Shown here piece after piece: positions 34,933-44,154 of a DNA stretch of 64,000 nucleotides. The notes under the pieces are model-generated. The model ran no database searches. It was not told the DNA's origin and was given only the letters and a program-made list of their open reading frames with translations. A program made the position numbers and the translations under genes. Source of the stretch: Skermanella stibiiresistens SB22 (GTDB taxonomy: Bacteria; Pseudomonadota; Alphaproteobacteria; Azospirillales; Azospirillaceae); NCBI RefSeq assembly GCF_000576635.1, contig NZ_AVFL01000001.1, forward strand, positions 248,001-312,000, given 5' to 3'. Positions within the stretch are counted from its first letter, which is position 1. Each line of letters opens with the position of its first letter.

Positions 34933-36003
34933 ATGACCGTGATGACACGCCGGACCTTCGGCAAGCTGACCCTTGGCGCCGCGGGGCTGGCGGCTCCCCT
35001 GGTGTACAGCCGCAATTCCTGGGCGGCGGGCAAGCAGATCCAGATCGGCATCTGGGGCGGATCGCAGGGCGAGTTCGTCAAGAAGCGGATCATCCCAGCC
35101 TTCGAGAAGGACTTCGATTGCCGCATCGTCGCGGAGGAGGGCTTCACCCTCGCCAATGTCGGCAAGATGCGGGCGACCAAGGACAATCCGAAGTTCTCGG
35201 TGATGTTCATCGACGACGTGGCGATCCCGATCTGCAAGCAGGAGGGCCTGATCGCCGAACTGCCCAAGTCCGACATGCCGGCCCTCGCCAACCTGTATCC
35301 GCGCTTCGGCTTCGACGGCTGGGGCTCGGCCCTGGCGATCTCGGTCGCCGGCCTGTTCCACAACACCGAGGTGACGCCGCCCGACAGCTACGCCGCCCTG
35401 TGGGGCCCCGAATACGCCGGCAAGCTGAAGCTGGTCAGTCCCAAGAACACGCCGTCGGTCTTCTTCCTGATCGTCGCGGCGGCGCTGAAGACCGGCAAGC
35501 CCTTCGCCGAGGCGCAGTACCAGATCGACGGCGCCTTCGACAAGGTGGCCGAGATCAAGGCCAACGTGCAGAACCTGTTCGACAACGGCCCGCAGGCCGC
35601 CAACGAGGTGGCGCAGGGGCAGGCGGATATCGGCCTGCTGGAACTGTCCAAATACGTCTATCCCTACACCGCCAAGGGCGCTCCCGTGACCATGAGCTTC
35701 CCGAAGGAGGGCAGCTTCGCCGGCAACAACTGCCAAGTGCTGGTCAAGAACGGCCCCAACCAGGATCTGGCGGTCGCCTTCATGAACCGCATGCTGGAGC
35801 CCGCCGTGCAGAAGGCCTTCTCGGAATACGCCTTCACGGCGCCGCCGGTCTCCGGCATCGAGTTCTCGAACGAGACGCTGAAGTACCTGGCCTATCCGGT
35901 CGAGGAGATGGACAAGCGCGGCTTGTTCACCCCGGACTGGGAATTCATCAACGCCAACCGCTCCGCCTGGACCGAGAAGATGAACGGCATCTTCGCCGTC
36001 TGA
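34933..36003 (+). CDS. ABC transporter periplasmic binding protein with Tat-like signal (PotD-like)
   Basis: 356 residues from ATG 34933 (AGGAG 8 nt upstream). The N-terminus TRRTFGKLTLGAAGLA has a twin arginine followed by a moderately hydrophobic helix, so export by Tat is likely, with cleavage near residue 32. The rest is an extracellular solute-binding family 1 protein (IGIWGGSQGEF, DDVAIPICKQEGL, GADIGLLELSKY-type hinge strands). Ligand unknown; polyamine-type family. Between the permeases and the ATPase gene in one operon. Confidence 0.88.
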   Translation: MTVMTRRTFGKLTLGAAGLAAPLVYSRNSWAAGKQIQIGIWGGSQGEFVKKRIIPAFEKDFDCRIVAEEGFTLANVGKMRATKDNPKFSVMFIDDVAIPICKQEGLIAELPKSDMPALANLYPRFGFDGWGSALAISVAGLFHNTEVTPPDSYAALWGPEYAGKLKLVSPKNTPSVFFLIVAAALKTGKPFAEAQYQIDGAFDKVAEIKANVQNLFDNGPQAANEVAQGQADIGLLELSKYVYPYTAKGAPVTMSFPKEGSFAGNNCQVLVKNGPNQDLAVAFMNRMLEPAVQKAFSEYAFTAPPVSGIEFSNETLKYLAYPVEEMDKRGLFTPDWEFINANRSAWTEKMNGIFAV

Positions 36004-36037
36004 ACCAGTCGATCAACAGTTTGAGGGAGGCATTCGC

Positions 36038-37168
36038 ATGACGGCGTTGGCGGCCACATTCGCGAAAGATCCGGAATTCCGCGGAGCCGAGGTTCGGCTG
36101 AGCCGGATCACCCGGAGATACGGCGATCTCACCGTCGTCAACGACGTCGACCTGACGGCGTCCGGCGGCGAGATCCTGGCGCTGCTGGGGCCGTCGGGCT
36201 GCGGCAAGACCACGACGCTGCGGATGATCGCGGGGCTGGTGGCACCGTCCTCGGGCGACATCACCATCGACGGCCGGTCGGTCGTCGGGCTGCCGGTCCA
36301 CAAGCGCAACCTGGGCATGCTGTTCCAGAACTACGCTCTGTTCCCTCACCTGACCGTCCTGGAGAACGTCGCCTTCGGCTTGGCCATGCGCGGCGTTTCG
36401 AAGGCGGAAACGTCGGAGCGGGCGCGGGAGGCCCTGCGGCTGACCCGTCTGGGCAATTTCGAGGACCGCATGCCGGCGGCGCTGTCGGGCGGCCAGCAGC
36501 AACGGGTGGCGATGGCGCGCGCCATCGTGTACCGCCCGCGCGTGCTGCTGCTCGACGAACCGTTCGGCGCGCTGGACAAGAAGCTGCGGGAGGAGATGCA
36601 GATCGAACTGCGCCAGCTGTGCAACAGCCTGGGACTGACCACCATCCTGGTGACCCACGACCAGGAGGAGGCGCTGGTGCTGGCCGACCAGATCGCCGTC
36701 ATGCGGGATGGTCGGATCGAGCAGGCGGCGCCGGCCCGCACCGTCTACGAACGGCCGACCTCGCGCTTCGTCGCCGATTTCATCGGCACCTCCAACTTCC
36801 TGCCGGCGGTCATCAGCGGCGAGAGCGGCGGGTTGACCCTGCTGCAGGGTGCCGACGGACGGCTGTTCGCCAGCGCCGTCCCGAACGACCTGACGGCGAA
36901 GGACGCCGTGATGGTCGCCATCCGCCCGGAAAGCGTCAGGCTATCCCCCGGCGCCGTCCCGGCGGGGGAGGCCAACGCGATCAGCGGGCCGGTCCTGCGC
37001 ACCGTCTTCAAGGGACAATTGCTGTCGGTCTGGATCGCCATGCCTGACGGTGGAGAGTTCGTGGCGTCCCTGCCGATCGAGGACACGGTCCAATCGAACC
37101 CCCAGCCGGGGGAGGTCTGGACCGCTCGCTGGGCGTCCGAGCGCACTCTGGTGGTACGCGGCCAATGA
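36038..37168 (+). CDS. ABC transporter ATPase (PotA-like)
   Basis: 376 residues. Walker A GPSGCGKTT, Q-loop LFQNYALFPHLTV, signature LSGGQQQR, Walker B LLLDEPFGALD, H-loop THDQEEAL, then a C-terminal TOBE domain (about 290-375). Its stop overlaps the start of the racemase-family gene by 4 nt, so that enzyme is part of the same operon. Confidence 0.92.
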   Translation: MTALAATFAKDPEFRGAEVRLSRITRRYGDLTVVNDVDLTASGGEILALLGPSGCGKTTTLRMIAGLVAPSSGDITIDGRSVVGLPVHKRNLGMLFQNYALFPHLTVLENVAFGLAMRGVSKAETSERAREALRLTRLGNFEDRMPAALSGGQQQRVAMARAIVYRPRVLLLDEPFGALDKKLREEMQIELRQLCNSLGLTTILVTHDQEEALVLADQIAVMRDGRIEQAAPARTVYERPTSRFVADFIGTSNFLPAVISGESGGLTLLQGADGRLFASAVPNDLTAKDAVMVAIRPESVRLSPGAVPAGEANAISGPVLRTVFKGQLLSVWIAMPDGGEFVASLPIEDTVQSNPQPGEVWTARWASERTLVVRGQ

Positions 37169-37896
37169 CGACGTCAACCCACGGCATCACCCCCGCCGCC
37201 CATGCCATCGGCATCATGCTGCCCTCGTCCAACCGCGTGGTCGAGCGGGTCACCCTGGCCATGCTCGCCGTCCTGTCCGAAGTGGACGCCTGCTTCACCC
37301 GGGTACCCTATGGCGGTCATCCGGCGGATGGCTACGACTTGCCGCCCTTCGAGGCCGCCGCGGTCATGCTGTCCCAGGCGAGGGTCCGATCAATCTGCTG
37401 GAACGCCACGCGCGGCGCCGGCCTCGGCTTCGAGCCGGACCGCCGGCTATGCGGCATGATCACCGAGCGGACCGGTCTACCCGCCACGACGACGGCGCTG
37501 GCGACGCTGGAACTGCTGAGGTCGCTGGGACTGGAGCGGATCGCCCTGCTGTCCCAGGGGAGCGCCGCCGAAGGGGAGCGGATCGCCGATCGCTTCGGCG
37601 CCGAGGGGATCACGGTGGTGACGGGACCGACCCTTGGCATCACCGACAACTTCCAGGCGGCCCTGGTCCCGCCGGATCAGTTGCGGAGACTGGCGCTCGA
37701 AGCCGTCGCGGCGGCCAAGCCGGACGCCGTGCTGTTCTGGAGCACCAACCTGCCGGGCTTTGGGCTGATGGCGGAGCTGGAGCGGGAAACCGGCATCCCC
37801 ACGCTCGACTCGACCGCCATCGGCACCCTGGCGGCCTTGCGCCCGACCGGCGTCGATCTGGCGCCGCTCACCCGCTTCGGCCGCATGTTCGGCTGA
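37165..37896 (+). CDS. Asp/Glu racemase-superfamily enzyme (maleate isomerase / arylmalonate decarboxylase-like)
   Basis: 243 residues from ATG 37165, overlapping the ATPase stop. The N-terminal half has IGIMLPSSNRVVE and the Cys78 motif ICWNATRGAG, where maleate isomerase has its first catalytic Cys. The second catalytic position, usually S-C-T-N-L, reads FWSTNLPG here, so the second Cys is missing. That leaves a single Cys, on the opposite side from arylmalonate decarboxylase. The reaction is therefore uncertain; it may isomerise or decarboxylate the compound imported by the operon's transporter. Confidence 0.75.
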   Translation: MTTSTHGITPAAHAIGIMLPSSNRVVERVTLAMLAVLSEVDACFTRVPYGGHPADGYDLPPFEAAAVMLSQARVRSICWNATRGAGLGFEPDRRLCGMITERTGLPATTTALATLELLRSLGLERIALLSQGSAAEGERIADRFGAEGITVVTGPTLGITDNFQAALVPPDQLRRLALEAVAAAKPDAVLFWSTNLPGFGLMAELERETGIPTLDSTAIGTLAALRPTGVDLAPLTRFGRMFG

Positions 37897-37913
37897 ACAG
37901 TAATCACTTTGCC

Positions 37914-37997
37914 GTAGGTCGGCTAGAGCGCAGCGGAAGCCGACAAACAGGCGCTTCGGGAGTGATGTCGGCTGCCGCTGCGCTCTATCCGACCTAC
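37914..37997. repeat. Long palindromic repeat (REP-like), likely bidirectional terminator
   Basis: Arms at 37914-37945 and 37966-37997 match in reverse complement at 30 of 32 positions, beginning GTAGGTCGG and ending CAGCGG-x-AGCCGACA, with a 20-nt loop. It lies between two convergent operons (the importer/racemase and cysH-cysNC). Dispersed extragenic repeats that start with GTAGGTCGG are widespread in bacteria; other copies would have to be sought outside the window. Confidence 0.8.
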
Positions 37998-38068
37998 AAG
38001 TGACTACGTTTTAACTTGTGGAGAATGGATCGGTATTAGAGATATGGATCCATTAGGCCAGCGCTTCA

Positions 38069-39976
38069 TTAAATCCCGTCGCCCCGTCCCTGGACGGCGT
38101 CGCTCGGGTGCTTCAGGGCGGTGACGCGTTCGGCGTGGCGGACCAGTTCGGCGACCGCCTCCTCGATGCCCAGCTCCGCCGTATCGACCACCAGTTCGGC
38201 CGCTTCCGGCTCCTCGTAGGGGGCGGAGACGCCGGTGAACTCCTTGATCTCGCCGGCGCGGGCGCGGCGGTAGAGACCCTTGGGGTCGCGGGCCTCGCAG
38301 GTGTCCAGGTCGGCCTTGACGTGGACCTCGTTGAACAGGTCGCCGGCGATGGCGCGCGCCTTGGCGCGGTCCTGGCGGGTCGGCGAGATCAGCGCCGTCA
38401 CCACGATCATGCCGGCCTCGGCGAACAGCCGGGCGGCCTCGGCGACGCGGCGGATGTTCTCCGACCGGTCGGTCGGCGAGAAGCCGAGATCGCCGTTCAG
38501 CCCTTGGCGCACGCCGTCGCCGTCCAGCACGTAGACCTGCCGGCCGCGCTCGAACAGGATGCGCTCCAGCCCCATCGCCAGGGTCGACTTGCCGGCTCCG
38601 GACAAGCCGGTCAGCCACAGCACGGCGCCGCGATGGCCGTTGGCGAAGGCGCGCTCGTCCGGCGTCACCGCGTGCTCGACCTTGTGCAGGTTCCGCTCCG
38701 CGACCGCGTCGGCCTGGGTTACGATGAAGCCACCAACCACGTCGTGCCCGTCGAGCAACTGGCCCCGGCCGGTGCGCGGCAGGTCGACGGCGGGATCGAC
38801 CGCGACGAGGCTGCGGCTGTGCAGCACCACGTTGGCGATCTCGTTGCGGCCGACCGTATCGGCGGCCCGGACGCTGAGGTCGTCGATGTTGACGACCTCG
38901 ACGATCCGCTCGACCGTCACGCGGTGCTCGGCGGTCGCCAGCTTGAGGGTATAGGCCTTGCCGGTCTGCAACGGCTGGGAGGCCAGCCAGAACAGCCGTA
39001 CCGTCAGGCGGTGCGCCTCGATCGGGCGCTCGGAGGCGAGGCTGGCGACGTGGCCGCGCTCGACGAAGATGCGCTGGTCCAGCGTGATGCCGATGGACTG
39101 GCCGGCCGAGGCGGTGATCGGCGTCGCGGCGTTCCACGCCTCGATCGTGACCACCTTGGCGGTCTTGTTGATCGGCGAGAAGTGCAGCGTGTCGCCGACA
39201 CGCAGCCGCCCGGTCTCGATCCGGCCCGCCAGGATGCGGCGCTCGTCCGGCTTGTAGACGTCCTGGATCGGCAGGCGCAACGGCAGCTCGTCCTCGGGTG
39301 CGGCCGGCAGGAAGCCGTCCAGCGCCTCGATCACGGTCGGGCCGTCGAACCACGCCAAGTTCTCGCTGCGCGACGCGATGTTGTCGCCATGACGGGCGGA
39401 GATCGGCAGGATCACGCCGGGCGCCACGCCGATGTCGGCGAGGTAGGCCTTGATCTCGGCCGCGACCTGATCGAACCGCTCTCGCGAGAAGTCGACCATG
39501 TCCATCTTGTTGACGATCACGGCGACCTGCTTGACGCCCAGCAGATGCAGCAGATAGGCGTGACGCCGCGACTGCTCCAAGGCGCCCTCGCCGGCGTCGA
39601 TCACCAGCAGGGCCGCGTCGGCGTTGGCGGCGCCGGTCACCATGTTCTTCAGGAACTCGGTGTGGCCCGGCGCGTCGATGATCACATAGGGCCGGCGCGC
39701 CGTCTTGAAGTGGATCTGGGTCGTGTCGATGGTGATGCCCTGGTCGCGCTCGGCCTGGAGCGCGTCCATCACGAACGACCATTCGAACGGCATGCCGCGC
39801 CGACGGCTCATCTCGCGCACGGCCTCGACCTTGCCGTCGGGCAGGCTCTGGGTGTCGTTGAGCAGGCGGCCAATCAGGGTGGACTTGCCATGGTCGACGT
39901 GGCCGACGATGACGATGCGCGCCTGGCGGCGCTGGGCTGCGGTGATCACGTCTGAAATCTCGCTGTTGGCCGGCAT
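38069..39976 (-). CDS. cysN: Bifunctional sulfate adenylyltransferase GTPase subunit / adenylylsulfate kinase (CysN-CysC fusion)
   Basis: 635 residues from ATG 39976, one base after the cysD stop. N-terminal EF-Tu-like GTPase (about 20-430): [31 protein letters not shown]-terminal APS kinase (about 445-630): [41 protein letters not shown] and FTGVSAPYE. CysN with CysD makes adenylylsulfate (APS) driven by GTP; the kinase half makes PAPS. The fusion is the NodQ/CysNC arrangement usual in Rhizobiales and Rhodospirillales. Last gene of the cysH-cysD-cysNC operon. Confidence 0.95.
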   Translation of the reverse strand: MPANSEISDVITAAQRRQARIVIVGHVDHGKSTLIGRLLNDTQSLPDGKVEAVREMSRRRGMPFEWSFVMDALQAERDQGITIDTTQIHFKTARRPYVIIDAPGHTEFLKNMVTGAANADAALLVIDAGEGALEQSRRHAYLLHLLGVKQVAVIVNKMDMVDFSRERFDQVAAEIKAYLADIGVAPGVILPISARHGDNIASRSENLAWFDGPTVIEALDGFLPAAPEDELPLRLPIQDVYKPDERRILAGRIETGRLRVGDTLHFSPINKTAKVVTIEAWNAATPITASAGQSIGITLDQRIFVERGHVASLASERPIEAHRLTVRLFWLASQPLQTGKAYTLKLATAEHRVTVERIVEVVNIDDLSVRAADTVGRNEIANVVLHSRSLVAVDPAVDLPRTGRGQLLDGHDVVGGFIVTQADAVAERNLHKVEHAVTPDERAFANGHRGAVLWLTGLSGAGKSTLAMGLERILFERGRQVYVLDGDGVRQGLNGDLGFSPTDRSENIRRVAEAARLFAEAGMIVVTALISPTRQDRAKARAIAGDLFNEVHVKADLDTCEARDPKGLYRRARAGEIKEFTGVSAPYEEPEAAELVVDTAELGIEEAVAELVRHAERVTALKHPSDAVQGRGDGI

Positions 39977-39977
39977 C

Positions 39978-40775
39978 TCACATGTATCCGGAGCTGCGCA
40001 GGCGCTCGAAGGCGTCCTCGGTCTCATTGTCCATGGAGCGGCCGGCGCGTTCCGACACGCGGGTCACCTCCAGCTCGGAGATGATCTCGTCGATGTTGGC
40101 GGCGTGGCTGTCGACCGGGAAGGTGATGTTCTTCTCGCCCAGCGACCGGTAGCGCTTGCCCTCGCGGGCGAAGTACAGCGGCACGATCGGAATGCCCTCG
40201 CGCTTGGAATAGCGCCAGATGTCCAGCTCGGTCCAGTGCAGCAGGGGGTGGATGCGGACATGGGTGCCTTCGGCGAAGCGGGTCTTGTAGTGGTCCCAGA
40301 ACTCCGCCGGCTGGTCCTTGAAGTCCCAGGCGCCGTCCAGCGCGCGCGGGCTGAACACCCGCTCCTTGGCGCGGGTCGCCTGCTCGTCGCGGCGGATGCC
40401 GACCATGATGCCCTGGAACTGCTCGCGGCGCAGCAGCGCCTTCAGGCCCTCGGTCTTGCGCGCGGCGGCGCGGGTCGCCGGCGGCAGGGTCGGGTCCATC
40501 TCGCTTTCCGGCGGGCACTGCTCGACCAGCAGGTCGAGGTTCCAATCGCGGGTCACCATGTCGCGGAACTCGTAGACCTCCGGCAGTTCCATGCCGGTGT
40601 CGAGCTGCACCACGGGGAAAGGCACCTTGCCGAAGAACGCCTTGCGCGCCAGCCACAGCAGGACGTTGCTGTCCTTGCCGATGGACCACAGCACGGCCAG
40701 TCGGTCGATCTTGTTGAACGCCTCGCGCAGGATGTAGACGCTCTGGCTTTCCAGTTGGTCGAGGTCGGTCGTCAT
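39978..40775 (-). CDS. cysD: Sulfate adenylyltransferase subunit 2
   Basis: 265 residues from ATG 40775 (MTTDLDQLE); a GTG at 40790 would add five residues, and neither has a strong ribosome site. PAPS-reductase-like fold: [15 protein letters not shown] (PP-loop), [20 protein letters not shown], and [14 protein letters not shown]. It transfers AMP from ATP to sulfate with CysN. In operon between cysH and cysNC. Confidence 0.95.
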   Translation of the reverse strand: MTTDLDQLESQSVYILREAFNKIDRLAVLWSIGKDSNVLLWLARKAFFGKVPFPVVQLDTGMELPEVYEFRDMVTRDWNLDLLVEQCPPESEMDPTLPPATRAAARKTEGLKALLRREQFQGIMVGIRRDEQATRAKERVFSPRALDGAWDFKDQPAEFWDHYKTRFAEGTHVRIHPLLHWTELDIWRYSKREGIPIVPLYFAREGKRYRSLGEKNITFPVDSHAANIDEIISELEVTRVSERAGRSMDNETEDAFERLRSSGYM

Positions 40776-40841
40776 CGTCCGAAGTTCCACCGTGTCATGA
40801 TAGGTGTTTCAGGGGGCTGGCGTATGTGATGGGGGTGGAGT

Positions 40842-41576
40842 TCAGGCGATCGAGACCTGACGCGGCACCGCGCTCAGGTGGATGCCGCATTCCGTCTTGC
40901 CCAAGCCCGCCCAGCGGCCGGAACGGGCGTCCTCGCCGGGCGCCACGCGGTCGGTGCAGGGCATGCATCCGATCGACAGGAAGCCGTCGGCCTCCAGCGG
41001 ATGGCGCGGCAAATCGCGCCGCTCGAACTCGGCCTTGATCATCTCCGGTGTCCAGGACGCCAGCGGGTTGATCTTGTGACGGCCATCGACGTCCAGCTCG
41101 ATATCGGCCAGCGCCGCGCGGGTGGTCGCCTGGAATCGCTTGCGCCCGGTGATCCAGGCGTCGAATCCAGCCAGCGCGCGGTTCAGTGGAACGGTCTTGC
41201 GGACATGGCAGCAGGCGTCGGGCTGGGTTTGCCACAACAACCCCTCCGGATCGGCGGCCTTCAGCTCGACGGCGTCCGGCTCGATCGTGCGGACATCGGT
41301 CAGGCCAAGGCGCTTGATCAGGGTATCGCGATAGCGCAGGGTCTCGCCGAACAACTTGCCGGTGTCCAGGAAGATCACCGGGATGCCGGGATCGACCTCG
41401 GCGGCCAGCGCCAGCAGGACGGCGGCCTCGGTTCCGAAGGACGAGACCAGCGCCACGCGCCCGCGGAATTCGGTCGTCATGAGCGGCCGCAGCAGGTCCG
41501 CGCCGGAAAGACCCGCGTACCGCTCCCGCAACGCGTCGAGGTCGTTCACAATGTGGGATGTCGCCAATCCGTCCAT
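40842..41576 (-). CDS. cysH: Assimilatory phospho-/adenylylsulfate reductase with Fe-S motif
   Basis: 244 residues. PP-loop-like SSFGTEAAV, then Cys122-Cys123 (DACCHVRK) and Cys204/Cys207 (GCMPC), the CC...CxxC set that binds a 4Fe-4S cluster and marks APS-using reductases, and the catalytic Cys230 in KTECGIH. It reduces activated sulfate to sulfite using thioredoxin. Heads the minus-strand sulfate operon, divergent from cysI. Confidence 0.93.
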   Translation of the reverse strand: MDGLATSHIVNDLDALRERYAGLSGADLLRPLMTTEFRGRVALVSSFGTEAAVLLALAAEVDPGIPVIFLDTGKLFGETLRYRDTLIKRLGLTDVRTIEPDAVELKAADPEGLLWQTQPDACCHVRKTVPLNRALAGFDAWITGRKRFQATTRAALADIELDVDGRHKINPLASWTPEMIKAEFERRDLPRHPLEADGFLSIGCMPCTDRVAPGEDARSGRWAGLGKTECGIHLSAVPRQVSIA

Positions 41577-41804
41577 GTCCGAAACTCAATCCACAAAACG
41601 TTATTGTATTTAAGCTCGCTATTGCACATTAGCGAACCTGCGGAAATCCCGCAACGGTTTTAACATGCGACAATGAGTCATTCATACTATCCACACGGAA
41701 ATTCTGTGTTGAATTGGGAAATTATTACACCTTATATCCTCGAACCGCACGGAGACCGCTTCCCCCGTGCCCTCTCTCACGCATGGATTAAAGCGTCAGT
41801 CGCC
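41577..41804. promoter_or_regulatory. Divergent promoter region between cysH and cysI
   Basis: AT-rich 228 bp. Two inverted repeats are visible: GCTCGCTA/TAGCGAAC (41614-41621 and 41630-41637, 7 of 8 paired) and TGCGG/CCGCA (41639-41653). These are candidate binding sites for the sulfur regulator; which protein binds cannot be told. Confidence 0.4.
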
Positions 41805-43565
41805 ATGTCACAGTCTCCAGAGCTCCCCAAGGCAAAAGTCCCCGCCGCTCCCAAGCTTGCCCACGTCGAGGACGTCAAGCAGGAGAGCGCGCTGTTGCGC
41901 GGCAGCATCGCCGAGACGCTGAACAGCGATCTGGTCAAGTTCACCGAGGACGAATACAACCTCCTGAAATTCCACGGGACCTACCAGGGATACGACCGCG
42001 ACTCCGCGACCGAGCTGAAGCAGGCGAAGGCGGAGAAGAAGTGGGAATTCATGGTCCGCGCCCGGATCCCGGCGGGCCGCCTGACCGCCCAACAGTATCT
42101 CGATCTCGACGATCTTGCGGGGCGGCGGGCCAACCACACCCTGCGCATCACGACCCGGCAGGCGATCCAGTTCCATGGCGTCGTCAAGTCGGACCTGAAG
42201 GGCGCCATCGCCGACATCAACCAGACCATGATCACCACGCTGGGTGCTTGCGGCGACGTGGTCCGGAACGTCACCTCCCTGCCGGCTCCCGTGCGGAGCC
42301 CGATCAACGAGCGGCTGGCGGCCGACGCCAAGCGCATATCGGACCATCTCCTGCCGCATACCAGGGCCTATCACGAGATCTGGCTGGACGGCGAGAAGGT
42401 GCTGGGCGAGCCCGAGGTCGAGCCGATCTACGGAACCACGTACCTGCCGCGTAAATTCAAGATCGGCCTGGGCGTGCCCGAGGACAACTCGGTCGACGTG
42501 CTGACCAACGACCTGGGCATCGTGGCGCTGTTCGACGGCGACACCCTGACCGGTTACAATCTGGCGGTCGGCGGCGGCCTGGGCATGACCCACAACAAGC
42601 CGAAGACCTATCCCCGGCTGGCCAGCTTCGTCGCCTTCGTCGAGCCGGACGACCTGATCAAGGCGGTCGAGGCCGTCGTGATCGTCCAGCGCGATCACGG
42701 CGACCGGACCAACCGTCGTCATGCCCGCCTGAAATACACCATCGACGACCGTGGCCTGCCCTGGTTCAAGTCTGAGATGGACCGCGTGTTCGGCCGGGTC
42801 CTGGAGGATCCGCGCCCGATGCCACCGTTCCAGGTCGCCGATCACCTTGGCTGGCATGAGCAGGGCGACGGCTTGTGGTATCTGGGCCTGCCGGTGCCGA
42901 GCGGCCGCATCCAGGACACCGACACCGTCAAGCTGCGGACGGCGCTGCATGACGTGGTCGGCCGCTTCCAGCCCGCCCTGGTCCTGATGCCGACACAGGA
43001 TCTGATCCTGGCCGACGTCAAGGACGCGGATCGCGCTGAGATCGAGCGGACGCTCCGCGCCGCCGGCGTCCAGTTCCCGGAGGAGCTGTTGCCGGTCCAC
43101 CGCTGGTCGCTGGCCTGCCCGGCGCTGCCGACCTGCGGTCTGGCGCTGACCGAGGCCGAGCGCATCCGCACCCCGATGATCGACAGCATCGCCGAGGTGA
43201 TGGCGCGCTATGGCCTGGCGCAGGAACGCCTGAGCATCCGCATCACCGGCTGCCCCAACGGCTGCGCCCGGCCCTATGCCGGCGACATCGGACTGGTCGG
43301 CCGCATGCCTGGCCACTTCTCGCTCTATGTCGGCGGTGATTTCGAGTGTACCCGGTTGAACTGGAAGCTGCTCGACCGTGTTCCAGAGGACGACGTGCCC
43401 GAGACCCTGGCACCGCTGTTCGCGGAATTCGCGGCCCAGCGGGACCAGGGCGAGGGTTTCGGCGATTTCCTCAACCGTCTCGGCTTGGAGCGGGCGACGG
43501 CGCTGGTCAAGCCCGACGCCCCTGTTTCGCAGGGAGACGCGTCCGCGCTGGTGGAGGCTGACTAG
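41805..43565 (+). CDS. cysI: Sulfite reductase hemoprotein subunit
   Basis: 586 residues from ATG 41805, matching the family's length; an ATG at 41673 would add 44 residues not typical of the family. Duplicated nitrite/sulfite reductase fold: siroheme site motifs RITTRQAIQFHGV and GDRTNRRHARLKY, and the Fe-S/siroheme cysteines in CPALPTCGLALTEAER and RITGCPNGCARPYAG. It reduces sulfite to sulfide with six electrons in the cytoplasm. No CysJ flavoprotein is in the window. The siroheme synthase gene follows with 1-nt overlap. Confidence 0.93.
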   Translation: MSQSPELPKAKVPAAPKLAHVEDVKQESALLRGSIAETLNSDLVKFTEDEYNLLKFHGTYQGYDRDSATELKQAKAEKKWEFMVRARIPAGRLTAQQYLDLDDLAGRRANHTLRITTRQAIQFHGVVKSDLKGAIADINQTMITTLGACGDVVRNVTSLPAPVRSPINERLAADAKRISDHLLPHTRAYHEIWLDGEKVLGEPEVEPIYGTTYLPRKFKIGLGVPEDNSVDVLTNDLGIVALFDGDTLTGYNLAVGGGLGMTHNKPKTYPRLASFVAFVEPDDLIKAVEAVVIVQRDHGDRTNRRHARLKYTIDDRGLPWFKSEMDRVFGRVLEDPRPMPPFQVADHLGWHEQGDGLWYLGLPVPSGRIQDTDTVKLRTALHDVVGRFQPALVLMPTQDLILADVKDADRAEIERTLRAAGVQFPEELLPVHRWSLACPALPTCGLALTEAERIRTPMIDSIAEVMARYGLAQERLSIRITGCPNGCARPYAGDIGLVGRMPGHFSLYVGGDFECTRLNWKLLDRVPEDDVPETLAPLFAEFAAQRDQGEGFGDFLNRLGLERATALVKPDAPVSQGDASALVEAD

Positions 43566-44125
43566 TGTTTCCAATCGTCCTGGATCTGGACAATGTTTCG
43601 GTCGCTCTGGTCGGTACCGGGAAACTGACGATCAAGCGGCTGGCGCAGTTCGACCAAGCCAGGGCGAACCGGCTGACGGTCTTCTCCGACAAGCCGGATC
43701 CGGCGCTGGCGGCGCTGGCGGGAGAGCGGCTGCTGCGCCGGCTGCCGACCGACGAGGATCTCGCGGCGTTCCAGGTGATCTACGTCGTCGATCTCGATCC
43801 CACGACCGCCGCCGACATCGCGGCGCGGTCCAGGGCGCTTGGCCGCTTGGTCAATGTCGAGGACGTCAAGCACCTGTGCGACTTCCACACGCCGTCCCAG
43901 GTGCGGCGCGGCGACCTGCTGCTGTCGATCTCGACCGGCGGCAGGAGCCCCGGTCTGGCGCAACGCCTGCGCCGCTATCTCGAGAACCTGTTCCAGCCCG
44001 ATTGGGAAGACCATCTGGACGAACTGTCCCGCGCGCGGGACGCGTGGCGGGCCGAGGGTGCCGACATGGAAACGGTGGTCCGCCGCACCGAGGAACTGAT
44101 CGAGGCGCGCGGCTGGCTTCGCTGA
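43565..44125 (+). CDS. Siroheme synthase N-terminal type: precorrin-2 dehydrogenase / ferrochelatase
   Basis: 186 residues from GTG 43565, overlapping the cysI TAG by one base. The fold is that of Met8 and the N-terminal half of CysG: an NAD-binding first strand with LDLDNVSVALVGTGKLTIKR, a conserved Asp in IYVVDLDP, then VNVEDVKHLCDFHTPSQVRRGDL and STGGRSPGLAQRLR. It oxidises precorrin-2 and inserts iron to make siroheme, the CysI cofactor. The methyltransferase half (CobA) is absent and must be encoded elsewhere. Confidence 0.9.
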   Translation: MFPIVLDLDNVSVALVGTGKLTIKRLAQFDQARANRLTVFSDKPDPALAALAGERLLRRLPTDEDLAAFQVIYVVDLDPTTAADIAARSRALGRLVNVEDVKHLCDFHTPSQVRRGDLLLSISTGGRSPGLAQRLRRYLENLFQPDWEDHLDELSRARDAWRAEGADMETVVRRTEELIEARGWLR

Positions 44126-44154
44126 ACGGGAGCCTATCCTCGCATCGAGGGATG

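Noticed and set aside
37897-38068. tRNA gene or integration site between the convergent operons
   Set aside because: The palindrome does not fold as a tRNA and there is no T-loop GGTTCGAATCC-like sequence; no integrase is nearby.
38004-39782. Second minus-strand frame of 592 codons overlapping cysNC
   Set aside because: Arg/Gly-rich translation out of frame with the recognised CysN-CysC product.
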